From IMG/VR virus record IMGVR_UViG_3300005338_000426, positions 1-35,047 of that record: a stretch of DNA of 35,047 nt. One strand, 5' to 3'. Made by a program: the position numbers and the translations under genes. The notes below the pieces were generated by a model that was given only the letters and a program-made list of their open reading frames with translations, searched no databases and was not told where the DNA came from. Source of the stretch: a virus. This document shows positions 6,561 through 14,297 of this stretch, in pieces; the stretch's first letter is position 1; each line of letters opens with the position of its first letter.

Positions 6561-7331
6561 ATGGAAACGAGAGAGCCGGAAGGCGCAGAGGAAGGTCTGC
6601 CGACCGAAGAGGAAGAGTCCTTTCTGATGCGCTTCGGGCGCACCATCAGCCAGCAACGGCGCCAGAAAGGTTGGTCACGGACGATTGCCGCTCGTCGGAT
6701 GCGGTGCTCCGAGGAAACGCTCAAGCGAACCGAACGAGGCGGCAACCCTACCCTGACCGTCTTTTTGGAGATCGTTCGAGGCCTCCAGATGCCGCCGTTC
6801 GAGATCGAGGGATACGTGATCGGCGCCAAGGACGAGGTGACCGTGAATCCGAAAAAGGGGAAAAATCGGTCTCGTGTTCCTCCAAACAGACGGAACGAGT
6901 TCCCGCTCCGTTCCAAAAACAAAGACTCACGCGTCGAATCGCTAGAGGTTGTCGGTCACAACCCGCAGACGAACCCGGTCCGGCTGAACGCCGAAATCCG
7001 GGAGCGGCGGCTCGTGACATCGGGGGATGGCGACTTGGTAATGCTTCCGGCGGACATTCCGACGGGCGACACGATTGCCGTGCGCATGATCGGTGACGAC
7101 TATGTCGGCGCCGGTCTCCGCAACGGCGACGTGTTGATGATCAAGCGCACGTCCGAGGTAGAACCCGGAAAGTTGGTCGTGGCGATCATTGATGGAATGG
7201 TCGTCATCGGCCGCTATCGGCCCGAGAATGGGAATCGCCGGCTCGTCGCCGATGATCAGACTGAGACGTTGCTACGAGACGAAGATGAAATCTATGGCTT
7301 CGTAGAAACACTCGTTCGGAAGTTCGATTAG
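6561..7331 (+). CDS. phage repressor: HTH plus S24-fold domain lacking the Ser/Lys dyad
   Basis: This encodes 256 residues from ATG 6561. ATG 6627 is an alternative with a better AAGAGGAAGAG site and would begin just before the HTH. Residues 24-75 form an XRE-type helix-turn-helix (FGRTISQQRRQKGW..., then ETLKRTERGGNPTL). Residues 95-150 are a basic linker, and 150-250 have the LexA/CI peptidase fold. The canonical Gly-Asp-Ser-Met is Gly-Asp-Asp-Tyr (178-181), and the usual Lys 37 residues later is Gly217. Self-cleavage as in LexA or lambda CI therefore looks impossible, and the domain probably serves oligomerisation. It faces the transposase operon across the palindromic operator, as an immunity repressor of lysogeny should. 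Confidence 0.85.
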   Translation: METREPEGAEEGLPTEEEESFLMRFGRTISQQRRQKGWSRTIAARRMRCSEETLKRTERGGNPTLTVFLEIVRGLQMPPFEIEGYVIGAKDEVTVNPKKGKNRSRVPPNRRNEFPLRSKNKDSRVESLEVVGHNPQTNPVRLNAEIRERRLVTSGDGDLVMLPADIPTGDTIAVRMIGDDYVGAGLRNGDVLMIKRTSEVEPGKLVVAIIDGMVVIGRYRPENGNRRLVADDQTETLLRDEDEIYGFVETLVRKFD

Positions 7332-7492
7332 CGCCGCTTTTGCCTCTCCGGCCGCAAGATTCTTTCTCGCGTTTCTCTCCTTTCTCATCCTTCCTATGCG
7401 TATTCGCACAATCGCGAAACGGCTCCTATATTCACGATCGTTGAATGTGAGTCATGCGGTAGGGCTCACGACGAAAGAGAAAAGGAGCTTCA

Positions 7493-8287
7493 TTGCACAC
7501 TCGTTCCCGGTTCTTGAATGTGGTTCTCGTGCTCGCGGTCACGGCGGTTGCCATGACTGCGAACGCCGACGCGATCCGCGCGACGACCGCACCGTCGAAT
7601 CTCGCGATCAAGTCGGTTGATGGTTATGCCGTTTACGGCGTGACCGACACCATCTCGACGCTGCTTCAGCTCACAACCAACCGTCCGCTCGCGGCTGTGG
7701 CGACGCTGGGCGACGGGCGCTCGTTCGATCTCGCGCCTGACACGTCGGCGTTCATTCCGTTTACGCCTGCGCCTGACGCGTTGGACGTCGGCGCAATCAG
7801 AATCCGCGGCAGTAACATCGACGGCTCAACCTTCGTGACGTTCAAATCGACGGCGGGCGCACATGTGATGGGGTTCGAAGTGCCGATCCTCACACAGAAG
7901 GTCGGCGACACCGCAGCGGCGACCGAGATTCGGCAGCTTACGAATCCGGACGGCAGCTCCTACTCGACCGCGCTCCTTCTGTTCAACGTCTCGAATGAGC
8001 GCGCCTGGGTGACGGCGACGATCTACGATGACGCCCGACCGGGCAAAGTGGCGGGTCGCGAGTTCATCCTGACCGAGCCGCACGGCGCGCTCACGTGGTA
8101 CGACGTCCGCACGAAATTCGATTCGGGCCGCATCGAACTGACACGCGGGACAATCGGCTTCGGTTGCACCGAGTGCGGAGCCCAGGGCGAGGTGTACGGC
8201 TTCGCAGTCATCGGAGCGCCGGATGGTGACGCGCCACGCGTACGGCCGATCATCGCGAAGCAGCCACTCGCAGTCTTCCTCCCGTAA
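7493..8287 (+). CDS. exported cargo (moron) protein of unknown function
   Basis: This encodes 264 residues from TTG 7493, chosen because AAAGGAG sits seven bases upstream and the signal peptide follows at once (hydrophobic core VVLVLAVTAVAM, cleavage after about Asn-Ala-Asp-Ala). The mature protein looks all-beta, with short repeating strands, several Ser/Thr-rich stretches (GSNIDGSTFVTFKSTAGAH) and a late CTEC pair that may form a disulfide. It resembles uncharacterised exported beta-sandwich proteins of environmental bacteria rather than a phage structural protein. It lies alone between the repressor and the lysis/late genes, a common site for lysogenic-conversion genes. The 160-base gap before it has room for its own promoter, with TATATT near 7426 as a possible -10. 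Function is unknown. Confidence 0.7.
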   Translation: MHTRSRFLNVVLVLAVTAVAMTANADAIRATTAPSNLAIKSVDGYAVYGVTDTISTLLQLTTNRPLAAVATLGDGRSFDLAPDTSAFIPFTPAPDALDVGAIRIRGSNIDGSTFVTFKSTAGAHVMGFEVPILTQKVGDTAAATEIRQLTNPDGSSYSTALLLFNVSNERAWVTATIYDDARPGKVAGREFILTEPHGALTWYDVRTKFDSGRIELTRGTIGFGCTECGAQGEVYGFAVIGAPDGDAPRVRPIIAKQPLAVFLP

Positions 8288-8361
8288 CAACGAAAAGGCC
8301 GTGGCGAGCCTGTCTACCTCCTACTAGCGAATCGACCACTCCTACACATCAACGCGCGAGC

Positions 8362-8396
8362 GGCGGTGGGCCTTTGGCACCGCCTCCGGCCGGAGG
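8362..8396 (+). other. paired GC-rich hairpins after the exported cargo gene
   Basis: GGCGGT (8362-8367) pairs with ACCGCC (8379-8384). It is followed at once by the perfect 14-base palindrome CCTCCGGCCGGAGG (8383-8396). They lie between the cargo gene and the holin-like gene. No U-tract follows, so they are at most a rho-dependent or processing element. Confidence 0.35.
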
Positions 8397-8444
8397 TCTG
8401 CCGCCGCGAGCGCAACTGACAAACCCTCGAAAGGACTCCTCGTA

Positions 8445-8654
8445 ATGGCAACCAAATCGAATTCGAAGCCGTGGTATCAGTCGACCACCATCCGCGTGAA
8501 CGGCCTCGTGCTGCTCGGCGCGATCGCATCGTTCGCGACGAACTACGTCGCGACGCTTCCGGCGGGCTCGAACACGGCGATTCTCGCGACCGCCGCCGTT
8601 TCGGCCGCGAACCTGATCCTCCGCAAGCAGACGAATCAGGCGATCACGTTCTAA
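8445..8654 (+). CDS. holin-like small phage membrane protein
   Basis: This encodes 69 residues from ATG 8445 with AAAGGA upstream. A short polar N-terminus containing KPWYQSTTIRVNG leads into a hydrophobic segment (residues 26-45), a Pro-Ala-Gly turn, and a second hydrophobic segment (about 50-62). It ends LRKQTNQAITF. The Trp-Tyr-Gln-Ser opening and the LRxxTNxxI ending recall small holin-type membrane proteins found beside lysis genes in many phages. The two-segment layout fits a class II holin, which opens the inner membrane for endolysin. The endolysin here lies 12.6 kb away, so the lysis module is split. The holin role is inferred. Confidence 0.6.
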   Translation: MATKSNSKPWYQSTTIRVNGLVLLGAIASFATNYVATLPAGSNTAILATAAVSAANLILRKQTNQAITF

Positions 8655-9075
8655 CGCTACACACAAAGTCGCGGGGCGGTATGCGCACCGGGCGCGCATG
8701 CCGCTCCGCGAGGTGAAGTGAAGACAGGACGGCGGATTCCCGCAACTCATCGACGGCCGATCCCATAACAGACGGCAAACCCCGCACATCAGCGGGCGAG
8801 TTGCAGGCGATCCATCGCGAAGGTCAGCGCGGCGCAGCGGTTTGAAGCCCTGTCCCCCGTAACGTACTCACCAGCACCCTCGGTGATGCGCGCCTTCCTC
8901 GTGACCCCTGCCGGGCTCCCGACGTGTCGCTACGCGCTCCCCATTGGACCGCCTGCAACCCGGATATCCGCCCCGCCTGTCTTCTCTTGACTTGCAGTTC
9001 AACGAATCGGCGGCTCCGTCGCCGCCAAGCCGGGCACCGGCCCGGCGCTCAAAAGGGAGTGAAGGGAGAGAGTCA
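8655..9075. other. structured non-coding stretch with a 16-bp hairpin
   Basis: No credible gene is seen in these 421 bases. The main element is an imperfect 16-bp stem, GCGGGGCGGTATGCGC (8671-8686) with GCGCATGCCGCTCCGC (8694-8709), whose two mismatches become G-U or A-C oppositions depending on the strand. It lies 17 bases after the holin-like stop. A second GC-rich set (GGCGGC..GCCGCC and GCCGGGC..GCCCGGC, about 9010-9048) precedes the next gene. No U-tracts are present. Candidate roles are an untranslated leader for the late operon or an unrecognised structured RNA. Confidence 0.4.
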
Positions 9076-9348
9076 ATGACCATCGAATTACGTGCTGTCA
9101 TTGAGACGATCGTCGGGCTGGTGCTTTCCGGCTGTGTCTCACTGGCCGTTTACGCGATTAACGCCAAAGTGAATCAGCGGTATCTGGAGTTGAAGATCGA
9201 CCTTGCGCAGAACTACGTGACGAATAAGACACTCGAGGCGCTCATCGTGCGCTTCGAGAAATCGATCGCGAAGCTCGAACAACAGGTCGAAGTCGTCGGC
9301 CGGCTCGAATCAGGTTTTGCCTCGATTCGTCGCGTCCTTCCGAACTAG
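9076..9348 (+). CDS. membrane-anchored coiled-coil protein, possible spanin or lysis accessory
   Basis: This encodes 90 residues from ATG 9076, supported by GGGAGAGAG just upstream; a longer frame from 8944 has no ribosome site and adds proline-rich sequence. Residues 10-30 form one membrane segment (IVGLVLSGCVSLAVYAINA). The rest is a charged helix with heptad-like spacing (YLELKIDLAQNYV, then IVRFEKSIAKLEQQVEVV). A short tail ends the protein. This one-anchor-plus-coil layout is common in Mu-like phages between the holin and the small terminase, and may be an i-spanin analogue or a lysis modulator. Assignment is by topology and position only. Confidence 0.5.
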   Translation: MTIELRAVIETIVGLVLSGCVSLAVYAINAKVNQRYLELKIDLAQNYVTNKTLEALIVRFEKSIAKLEQQVEVVGRLESGFASIRRVLPN

Positions 9349-9420
9349 GCACCCGCCCCTTCCCGCCACCCCGCGCGCAGCCGTTCCCGCCATTCGCGCG
9401 ACGCCAAAGGTTCTCCACTC

Positions 9421-10020
9421 TTGTCAAAAACTCCGTTCGATCTCCGTACGCCAGCGCGTGAGCGAGGCGGCAAACACAAGCGCCACACACGCTCGTCCAT
9501 TGAGAAGACGGGCGCAGACGCGAGGCTTGCCGAGCTGCTCGACGAGCGACCGAAGCTCACATATGACGAGATCCGCGCGCGCCTCAGGGCTGAAGGTTTC
9601 AGCGTCTCGCGGTCTGCCGTAGGCCGTTGGGCGATCGAATATCTCGATCAGCAACGCGAATTCAAAGAGCGCCTTGCGCAAGCGAAGGGACTCCTCGCCG
9701 GCGACTCACGTAACGCACTCGCGCTCGAAGAGGCGAACGCCTCGCTGCTTCAAGCCAAACTCCTCGGCCATCTCCAATCAAAACGCGAGGTCGATAAAGA
9801 AGTCTACGAGGCCGCGTACGCCGTCGCAGCGCTCACGTCTGCGGCCTCGCAACGCGAGCGCGTTCGCCTTGCGCGTGAGAAGGCGATCCGGCTTGCCACC
9901 AAGCGGATCAAGGCCGACATCAAGCGCGAGCTTGATAAACATCCCGATCTCGTAGCGCGCCTCTCCGCAATTGCGGATGCGGCCGAGGCGGCGCTTCTCA
10001 CGCGCGCGGAGGCCGCGTAA
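9421..10020 (+). CDS. small terminase-like DNA-packaging protein (Mu gp27/DUF3486 type)
   Basis: This encodes 199 residues from TTG 9421, with AAAGG about 11 bases upstream. Residues 25-75 match the DUF3486 pattern: SSIEKTGADARLAELL, LTYDEIRARLRAEGF and the HTH-like SVSRSAVGRW. The C-terminal two thirds are long charged helices with many Ala, Lys and Arg residues, suited to oligomerisation. In Mu the equivalent gene sits directly before the large terminase, and here the stop overlaps that gene's ATG (TAATG). It should recognise phage DNA and load the large subunit for headful packaging. Confidence 0.75.
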   Translation: MSKTPFDLRTPARERGGKHKRHTRSSIEKTGADARLAELLDERPKLTYDEIRARLRAEGFSVSRSAVGRWAIEYLDQQREFKERLAQAKGLLAGDSRNALALEEANASLLQAKLLGHLQSKREVDKEVYEAAYAVAALTSAASQRERVRLAREKAIRLATKRIKADIKRELDKHPDLVARLSAIADAAEAALLTRAEAA

Positions 10021-11732
10021 TGGCCGCGCGTCGTCAGCGGAGCTGGACGCTCACCGAATCGATCAACCGCGATCCGGTGACGGCACGCGCGCGAAGCTAT
10101 TCGTTCCAACAGTTCCTCGAACGAGAAATCACGACGGATCAGGGGCCGTGGACGATCGCGGGTCATGAACCACTCGGCAAACTCGTCGAGCTGTTCCAGC
10201 GCGTCATCGCGACCCCGGAGCGTGACGTCGAAATCATCGGCCTCAAGGCCGCGCAAATCGGGTGGTCAACCCTCGCCCTTGCGCTTGCCTTCTATCTGAC
10301 GTCCTGTCGACAGCTCAACGTCGGCTATTTCCTTCCGACCGACAAATTCGCAGAGCGATTCGGACAAACGCGCGCCGACAAAATGATCAAGGCCGCGCGG
10401 TTCCTCCGCGCCGCGATGAAGGACGGCGCGCTCGGCGGCGTCCATCAGAAGGGTCTCAAGGAGTTCCGGGGCCACTACTTCTATCTGCTCGGCCTCGAGT
10501 CCGTGGCAAACGCGACGTCCATTCCGATGGACGCGCTGATTTACGACGAGGTTGATCTCCTCGACGAGGAGAACGCGACATGGTCGGAGGATCGCGTCGC
10601 TCATTCCGCACTGCGCCTCAAGATGTATCTGTCTGTCGGGATGTATCCGGGCGCCGGCATCGACGCGCGCTATCAGACCGGTACACAACATCGCTACGCC
10701 GTCTCCTGTGAGCGCTGCGGGAAGCGCGATCAGATCCTCGAAGACTCCTTTCCGGAGTGTATGCGCGTCATCGACGGATCGGCGCGGCGCGTATGTACGA
10801 AGTGCCACCGGCCGCTCGACCTGACGCGCGGCCAATGGATCGCCGAATACCCGTCACGCGAAGCGGATCGCCGGTACTCCTTCAAGCTCTCTGCGCTTTC
10901 GATGTCATCGATCGACGGCGATTACATCTGGAGCCGCTACACGCGCGCACAGCGGCGTAAGGCGTGGCTCGCAAAGTTCAACTGCTCTGTGCTGGCAAAG
11001 CCTGACGCAGGCGCAATGATGCCGATCACCGACGCGGAGATCGAGCAAATGAAGCGCGCGGGAGTCGCGCTCAAACTCTCCGGCGGCAACGGCGCGCCGC
11101 GTTTTGCCGGAGTCGATGTCGGCGATATCTGCCACTTCTGGTCCCATGAACTCCGACCCGCACGGGACGGAGAAGATCGCGCGCGTCAACTGACATGGCT
11201 CGAAGAGATCGACAGTGACCACCTCGTCGAGCGCGTCGCGACACTCATTGAGAAGCTCGATGTGCGGCGGCTTGTCATCGATAAGAAGCCACACACAGCG
11301 AGTGCGCGCCGGCTCGCCTATCTCTTTCCGCGCATCGTCGTCTTACAGGACTTCGCCGCCGGCGAGATGCGCGTGGTCGATGAGACGCACGAGGGCAAAC
11401 GGTACAAGTGCCTCAAGGTCGACCGCGACGATTCGCTCAATCAGTTCTGCTCCGAGATCACTGATCCGGACAACCCGCTACTGATTCCGGAAGCTGACAG
11501 CGAGGTGCTGCAAATCCTGGCGCGGCATCTCAAGCAATTACGTAAGAGCCGCACACAGGACTCGCGCGGCAACGAGATCGACGCTTTTGTGCGCGGGGTT
11601 GAAAACCATTTCGGAATGGCCGGCAACAGCGCACGCCTCGCCGAGGTCATCTCTCCGAAGAACGTGCGCTTCGAAGCCGATTTCCCCGACGAGGCGTACT
11701 GGCGGGCCGATGCGTTAGGAGCGATTCTGTGA
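10020..11732 (+). CDS. terminase large subunit (GpA-type)
   Basis: This 570-residue packaging motor and nuclease starts at ATG 10020, overlapping the previous stop. The ATPase domain shows a deviant Walker A, KAAQIGWST (75-83), and a Walker B, IYDEVD (174-179), as in the lambda GpA family. A four-cysteine zinc site (C230, C233, C259, C262) is inserted after it, which is also typical of that family. The RNase H-like nuclease begins at FAGVDVGD (D366, D369), and IDKKPHTASARR (420-431) follows. The protein cuts concatemeric or integrated DNA and drives it into the prohead through the portal. Its stop is two bases from the 3' end of a leftward cargo gene. Confidence 0.88.
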   Translation: MAARRQRSWTLTESINRDPVTARARSYSFQQFLEREITTDQGPWTIAGHEPLGKLVELFQRVIATPERDVEIIGLKAAQIGWSTLALALAFYLTSCRQLNVGYFLPTDKFAERFGQTRADKMIKAARFLRAAMKDGALGGVHQKGLKEFRGHYFYLLGLESVANATSIPMDALIYDEVDLLDEENATWSEDRVAHSALRLKMYLSVGMYPGAGIDARYQTGTQHRYAVSCERCGKRDQILEDSFPECMRVIDGSARRVCTKCHRPLDLTRGQWIAEYPSREADRRYSFKLSALSMSSIDGDYIWSRYTRAQRRKAWLAKFNCSVLAKPDAGAMMPITDAEIEQMKRAGVALKLSGGNGAPRFAGVDVGDICHFWSHELRPARDGEDRARQLTWLEEIDSDHLVERVATLIEKLDVRRLVIDKKPHTASARRLAYLFPRIVVLQDFAAGEMRVVDETHEGKRYKCLKVDRDDSLNQFCSEITDPDNPLLIPEADSEVLQILARHLKQLRKSRTQDSRGNEIDAFVRGVENHFGMAGNSARLAEVISPKNVRFEADFPDEAYWRADALGAIL

Positions 11733-11734
11733 AC

Positions 11735-12664
11735 CTACTCGCTCAGCGTTACATCAACGCGATTGTCATTGACGATCACGACCGACGCGTTCACGAGTGC
11801 CTGACTCGTAATGTCGGCATCGGCGAACTGCGCCATCGACTGGCAAGGCACGTACATCTGAATGACATCGTCGCCCGCGTCGCCTTCGCTCACGAAGTTT
11901 TTGTACGAGGTCAAGATAGAGAACTTGACCCCGGCCATCGAGTCGGGACACTTACCAAGCGTCTTGTTGATCTGCTTAAGCGCCGGGAACACAGTGCGCG
12001 AAAGCGCTTTCGCAATGCGCTGCGGCTGCTTGACCTGAATCGTGTTGTACACGTAGCCGTCCGAGCCGAGATTGACGCCGAGGTACGCCTTCTCTTTGTA
12101 CATCTCAGGCTTGATCGAGACCACCTTGGCATCCTGCGCCGTGGCGAGAATCGCAATCTGCTTGTCAGCCGGAATGTTTGCCAGAGGGCCGGTGAACGTC
12201 GATTTTGCGAGCGCCGCAAATGCGGCATCGCGGAAAGCCTTGATGTCGCTTGCATTCGCGGCGGGCACAAAGAGATCGGGCCATACGCGCGCGGCTTCAG
12301 CAACATTCGTAAAGCGGAACGTCTCGGCTGCCGTGCCGTATCCGTCGCCGGACAGCTCCACCTCGAACCGGCCGGTGCCACGATCATTGCGAATCTTCCG
12401 TACCGTAAGCACGGTCGTCGTCGGGAAGCCGGCTGCGAGCCACTGATCCGAGCCGTTTACGCGAACGCCACCAGACGCTGCGTCGATATCTGCGCTATAG
12501 CTCGCGTTTCCATTCCACGCACTCACGTTTTCGAACTTCATCGCTGCCAGCGGCACTTTCGAGACGTACTTCTCGCCGCGCTTCATAGGTACGTCGTCTG
12601 CCGCTTGAGATGACATCCCCACAAACAGCACAGCGACTGCGACAACAGCACACCTGATTTTCAT
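11735..12664 (-). CDS. exported periplasmic cargo protein inserted against the late operon
   Basis: This encodes 309 residues from ATG 12664, with GGAGG six bases upstream. Residues 1-22 are a clear signal peptide (AVVAVAVLFVGM, then Ser-Gln-Ala-Ala). The mature protein has alternating beta and helical stretches, including a strand-rich part near 40-110 (RFEVELSGDGYGTAAETFRF) and a central YLGVNLGSDGYVYNT, with a single pair of cysteines (near 246 and 282) that may form a disulfide. I do not recognise the family. It is the only large leftward gene within the structural region and fits exactly between terminase and portal, with its own ribosome site, so it is probably expressed in the lysogen. 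It is a lysogenic-conversion candidate; no phage role is apparent. Confidence 0.75.
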   Translation of the reverse strand: MKIRCAVVAVAVLFVGMSSQAADDVPMKRGEKYVSKVPLAAMKFENVSAWNGNASYSADIDAASGGVRVNGSDQWLAAGFPTTTVLTVRKIRNDRGTGRFEVELSGDGYGTAAETFRFTNVAEAARVWPDLFVPAANASDIKAFRDAAFAALAKSTFTGPLANIPADKQIAILATAQDAKVVSIKPEMYKEKAYLGVNLGSDGYVYNTIQVKQPQRIAKALSRTVFPALKQINKTLGKCPDSMAGVKFSILTSYKNFVSEGDAGDDVIQMYVPCQSMAQFADADITSQALVNASVVIVNDNRVDVTLSE

Positions 12665-12743
12665 GAATTCCTCCGGACCGATGAAATGTGGTTCGGCAGG
12701 ATAACCGCGATCCGGTTCCCGAACAACTTCCATCCCGCTAAAC

Positions 12744-14297
12744 GTGCCTCTTCCGACCTCATCCAACGCCCCGACTGTTCTGGACTGGACCGGAACGCCA
12801 ATCGTGCGCGAGTCTCGTCCGCCTGGGGAGAGGATCGCCGAAACGATCGGGGTTCGCGAACCATGGTCTTCGCGTGTCGTGCGCGAGGTCAGTCCGGAGC
12901 TTGTGTCGCGCGTTCTATCGCCGAACTGCGAGCTGAGCGACCGCATGGCTTTCTGTAAGCGCATCGGCCGCGACGATCACATTTTCGCCGTCTCGCGGAC
13001 CATGAAGTTGTCCATCTCCGGACTGCGGTGGGAAGTCCTTCCGTGTGACGACTCGCCGAAAGCGGAAGAGATCAGGAGTTTCGTCGAGCTTGTCCTTCGA
13101 GGCTTTCCGCGTTTCTCACAGATGCTCGTCAAGCTCCTCGACGGTATCGTCAAGCCCCTCGCCGGCGTCGAGATTCTTTGGGATTTCAAGACCTGGCTGC
13201 CTATCGGCTTCACGGAGATTGATCCCGTTCGCTGGACGTGGAATCGGCAAGTCAATGCGCTCCACCTCCGTACGATTCGCGCGCCGCAAGGCGAGCCACT
13301 CACGCCTAACGGATTCATCATCCATCGCGCCGACGACGAGCCGCTGTGGGAGAAGCTGGCATGGCTGTTCTCATTCAAACGCTTCGCATACGCGGAGTGG
13401 GTCCGATTCGGCGAGCTATACGGCAAGCCCTTCCGCATCGGCTTCTATCAAGACAAGAACGACAAGGCCGCAATCCTCGAAGCAATTCGTGAGCTTGGCG
13501 TCAATGCGGCGGGAGTGTTCCCGGAAGGAACCGAGATTCGCCTGGAAGAGGCCCAGCGCTATGGCACGGTCAACCTCTATCAGCTCCTCAAACGCGAGTG
13601 CGAAGAGGGAATCTCGAAGGTTGTTCTCGGCCACGCGCTCAACGCGGACGCTCGCACCGGCTCGGGATTACAGGCAGGAAACGCCGCCAAGGATGTCTCA
13701 GATGACAACCGCAGGGCCTATGCGATCGGCCTCGCGGACACGTTGCGGGATGCGCTCATTCGGCCGCTCGTCGGGTGGCATTTCGGATGGCAGTACGAGC
13801 CGCTGCTGCCGATCCTCAAGTTCGCGTACGAGGCACCGGAAAACCTTCTCAACACCGCGCAGTCGCTCAAAATCGCGAGCGATCTGCTCGCGGCCTCGGG
13901 CGAGGCTATCGATCCCGAGTTCATTCGTCAGAAGTTCGGCATCACGAAAACGGTTCGGCGCGTCTCCGTTCCGGCAGCGGTTCCGAATGACGCGGCGGGG
14001 AATAACGGCAACGACACGCCTCGTACGACGGAAGCTCGCGCGCTGGTTGCGCGTGACGGCGTTCCTGTCGTTCGCACTCTGGACGACGTCCATGCGCTCG
14101 CATCGCGTCTGGCGTCTCGCGCACTAAAGGAAATCACCGAGATCGTAAGGGCTAAAGCCGCCGCCTCTGAGTCTGTCGAGGCATTCGTCGATGCTCTGTA
14201 CGAATCGTATGATGAGATTTCCAACATCAAAACGGCGGCAATCGTGCGGGACGCCACCGTCGCCACGCATGAGATTGGGAGGGCGACGGCTGCATGA
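12744..14297 (+). CDS. portal protein (Mu gp29-like, DUF935)
   Basis: This encodes 517 residues from GTG 12744. It matches DUF935 portals: an N-terminal stretch of short helices, then DDHIFAVSRTMKLSISGLRWEV, a conserved central part with FSFKRFAYAEWVRFGELYGKPFRIG, an acidic segment EGTEIRLEEAQ, and the clamp-like GSGLQAGNAAKDVSDDNRRAYA. The last 100 residues are helical and Ala/Arg-rich. Twelve copies should form the ring at the unique capsid vertex through which DNA passes. The stop overlaps the next start by four bases (ATGA). Its promoter-proximal side is interrupted by the leftward cargo gene, leaving an 80-base gap. Confidence 0.88.
   Translation: MPLPTSSNAPTVLDWTGTPIVRESRPPGERIAETIGVREPWSSRVVREVSPELVSRVLSPNCELSDRMAFCKRIGRDDHIFAVSRTMKLSISGLRWEVLPCDDSPKAEEIRSFVELVLRGFPRFSQMLVKLLDGIVKPLAGVEILWDFKTWLPIGFTEIDPVRWTWNRQVNALHLRTIRAPQGEPLTPNGFIIHRADDEPLWEKLAWLFSFKRFAYAEWVRFGELYGKPFRIGFYQDKNDKAAILEAIRELGVNAAGVFPEGTEIRLEEAQRYGTVNLYQLLKRECEEGISKVVLGHALNADARTGSGLQAGNAAKDVSDDNRRAYAIGLADTLRDALIRPLVGWHFGWQYEPLLPILKFAYEAPENLLNTAQSLKIASDLLAASGEAIDPEFIRQKFGITKTVRRVSVPAAVPNDAAGNNGNDTPRTTEARALVARDGVPVVRTLDDVHALASRLASRALKEITEIVRAKAAASESVEAFVDALYESYDEISNIKTAAIVRDATVATHEIGRATAA

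Noticed and set aside
13045-14127. Rightward 360-codon frame in the portal gene
   Set aside because: Translation is a Ser/Arg-rich shadow of the DUF935 portal with no ribosome site.
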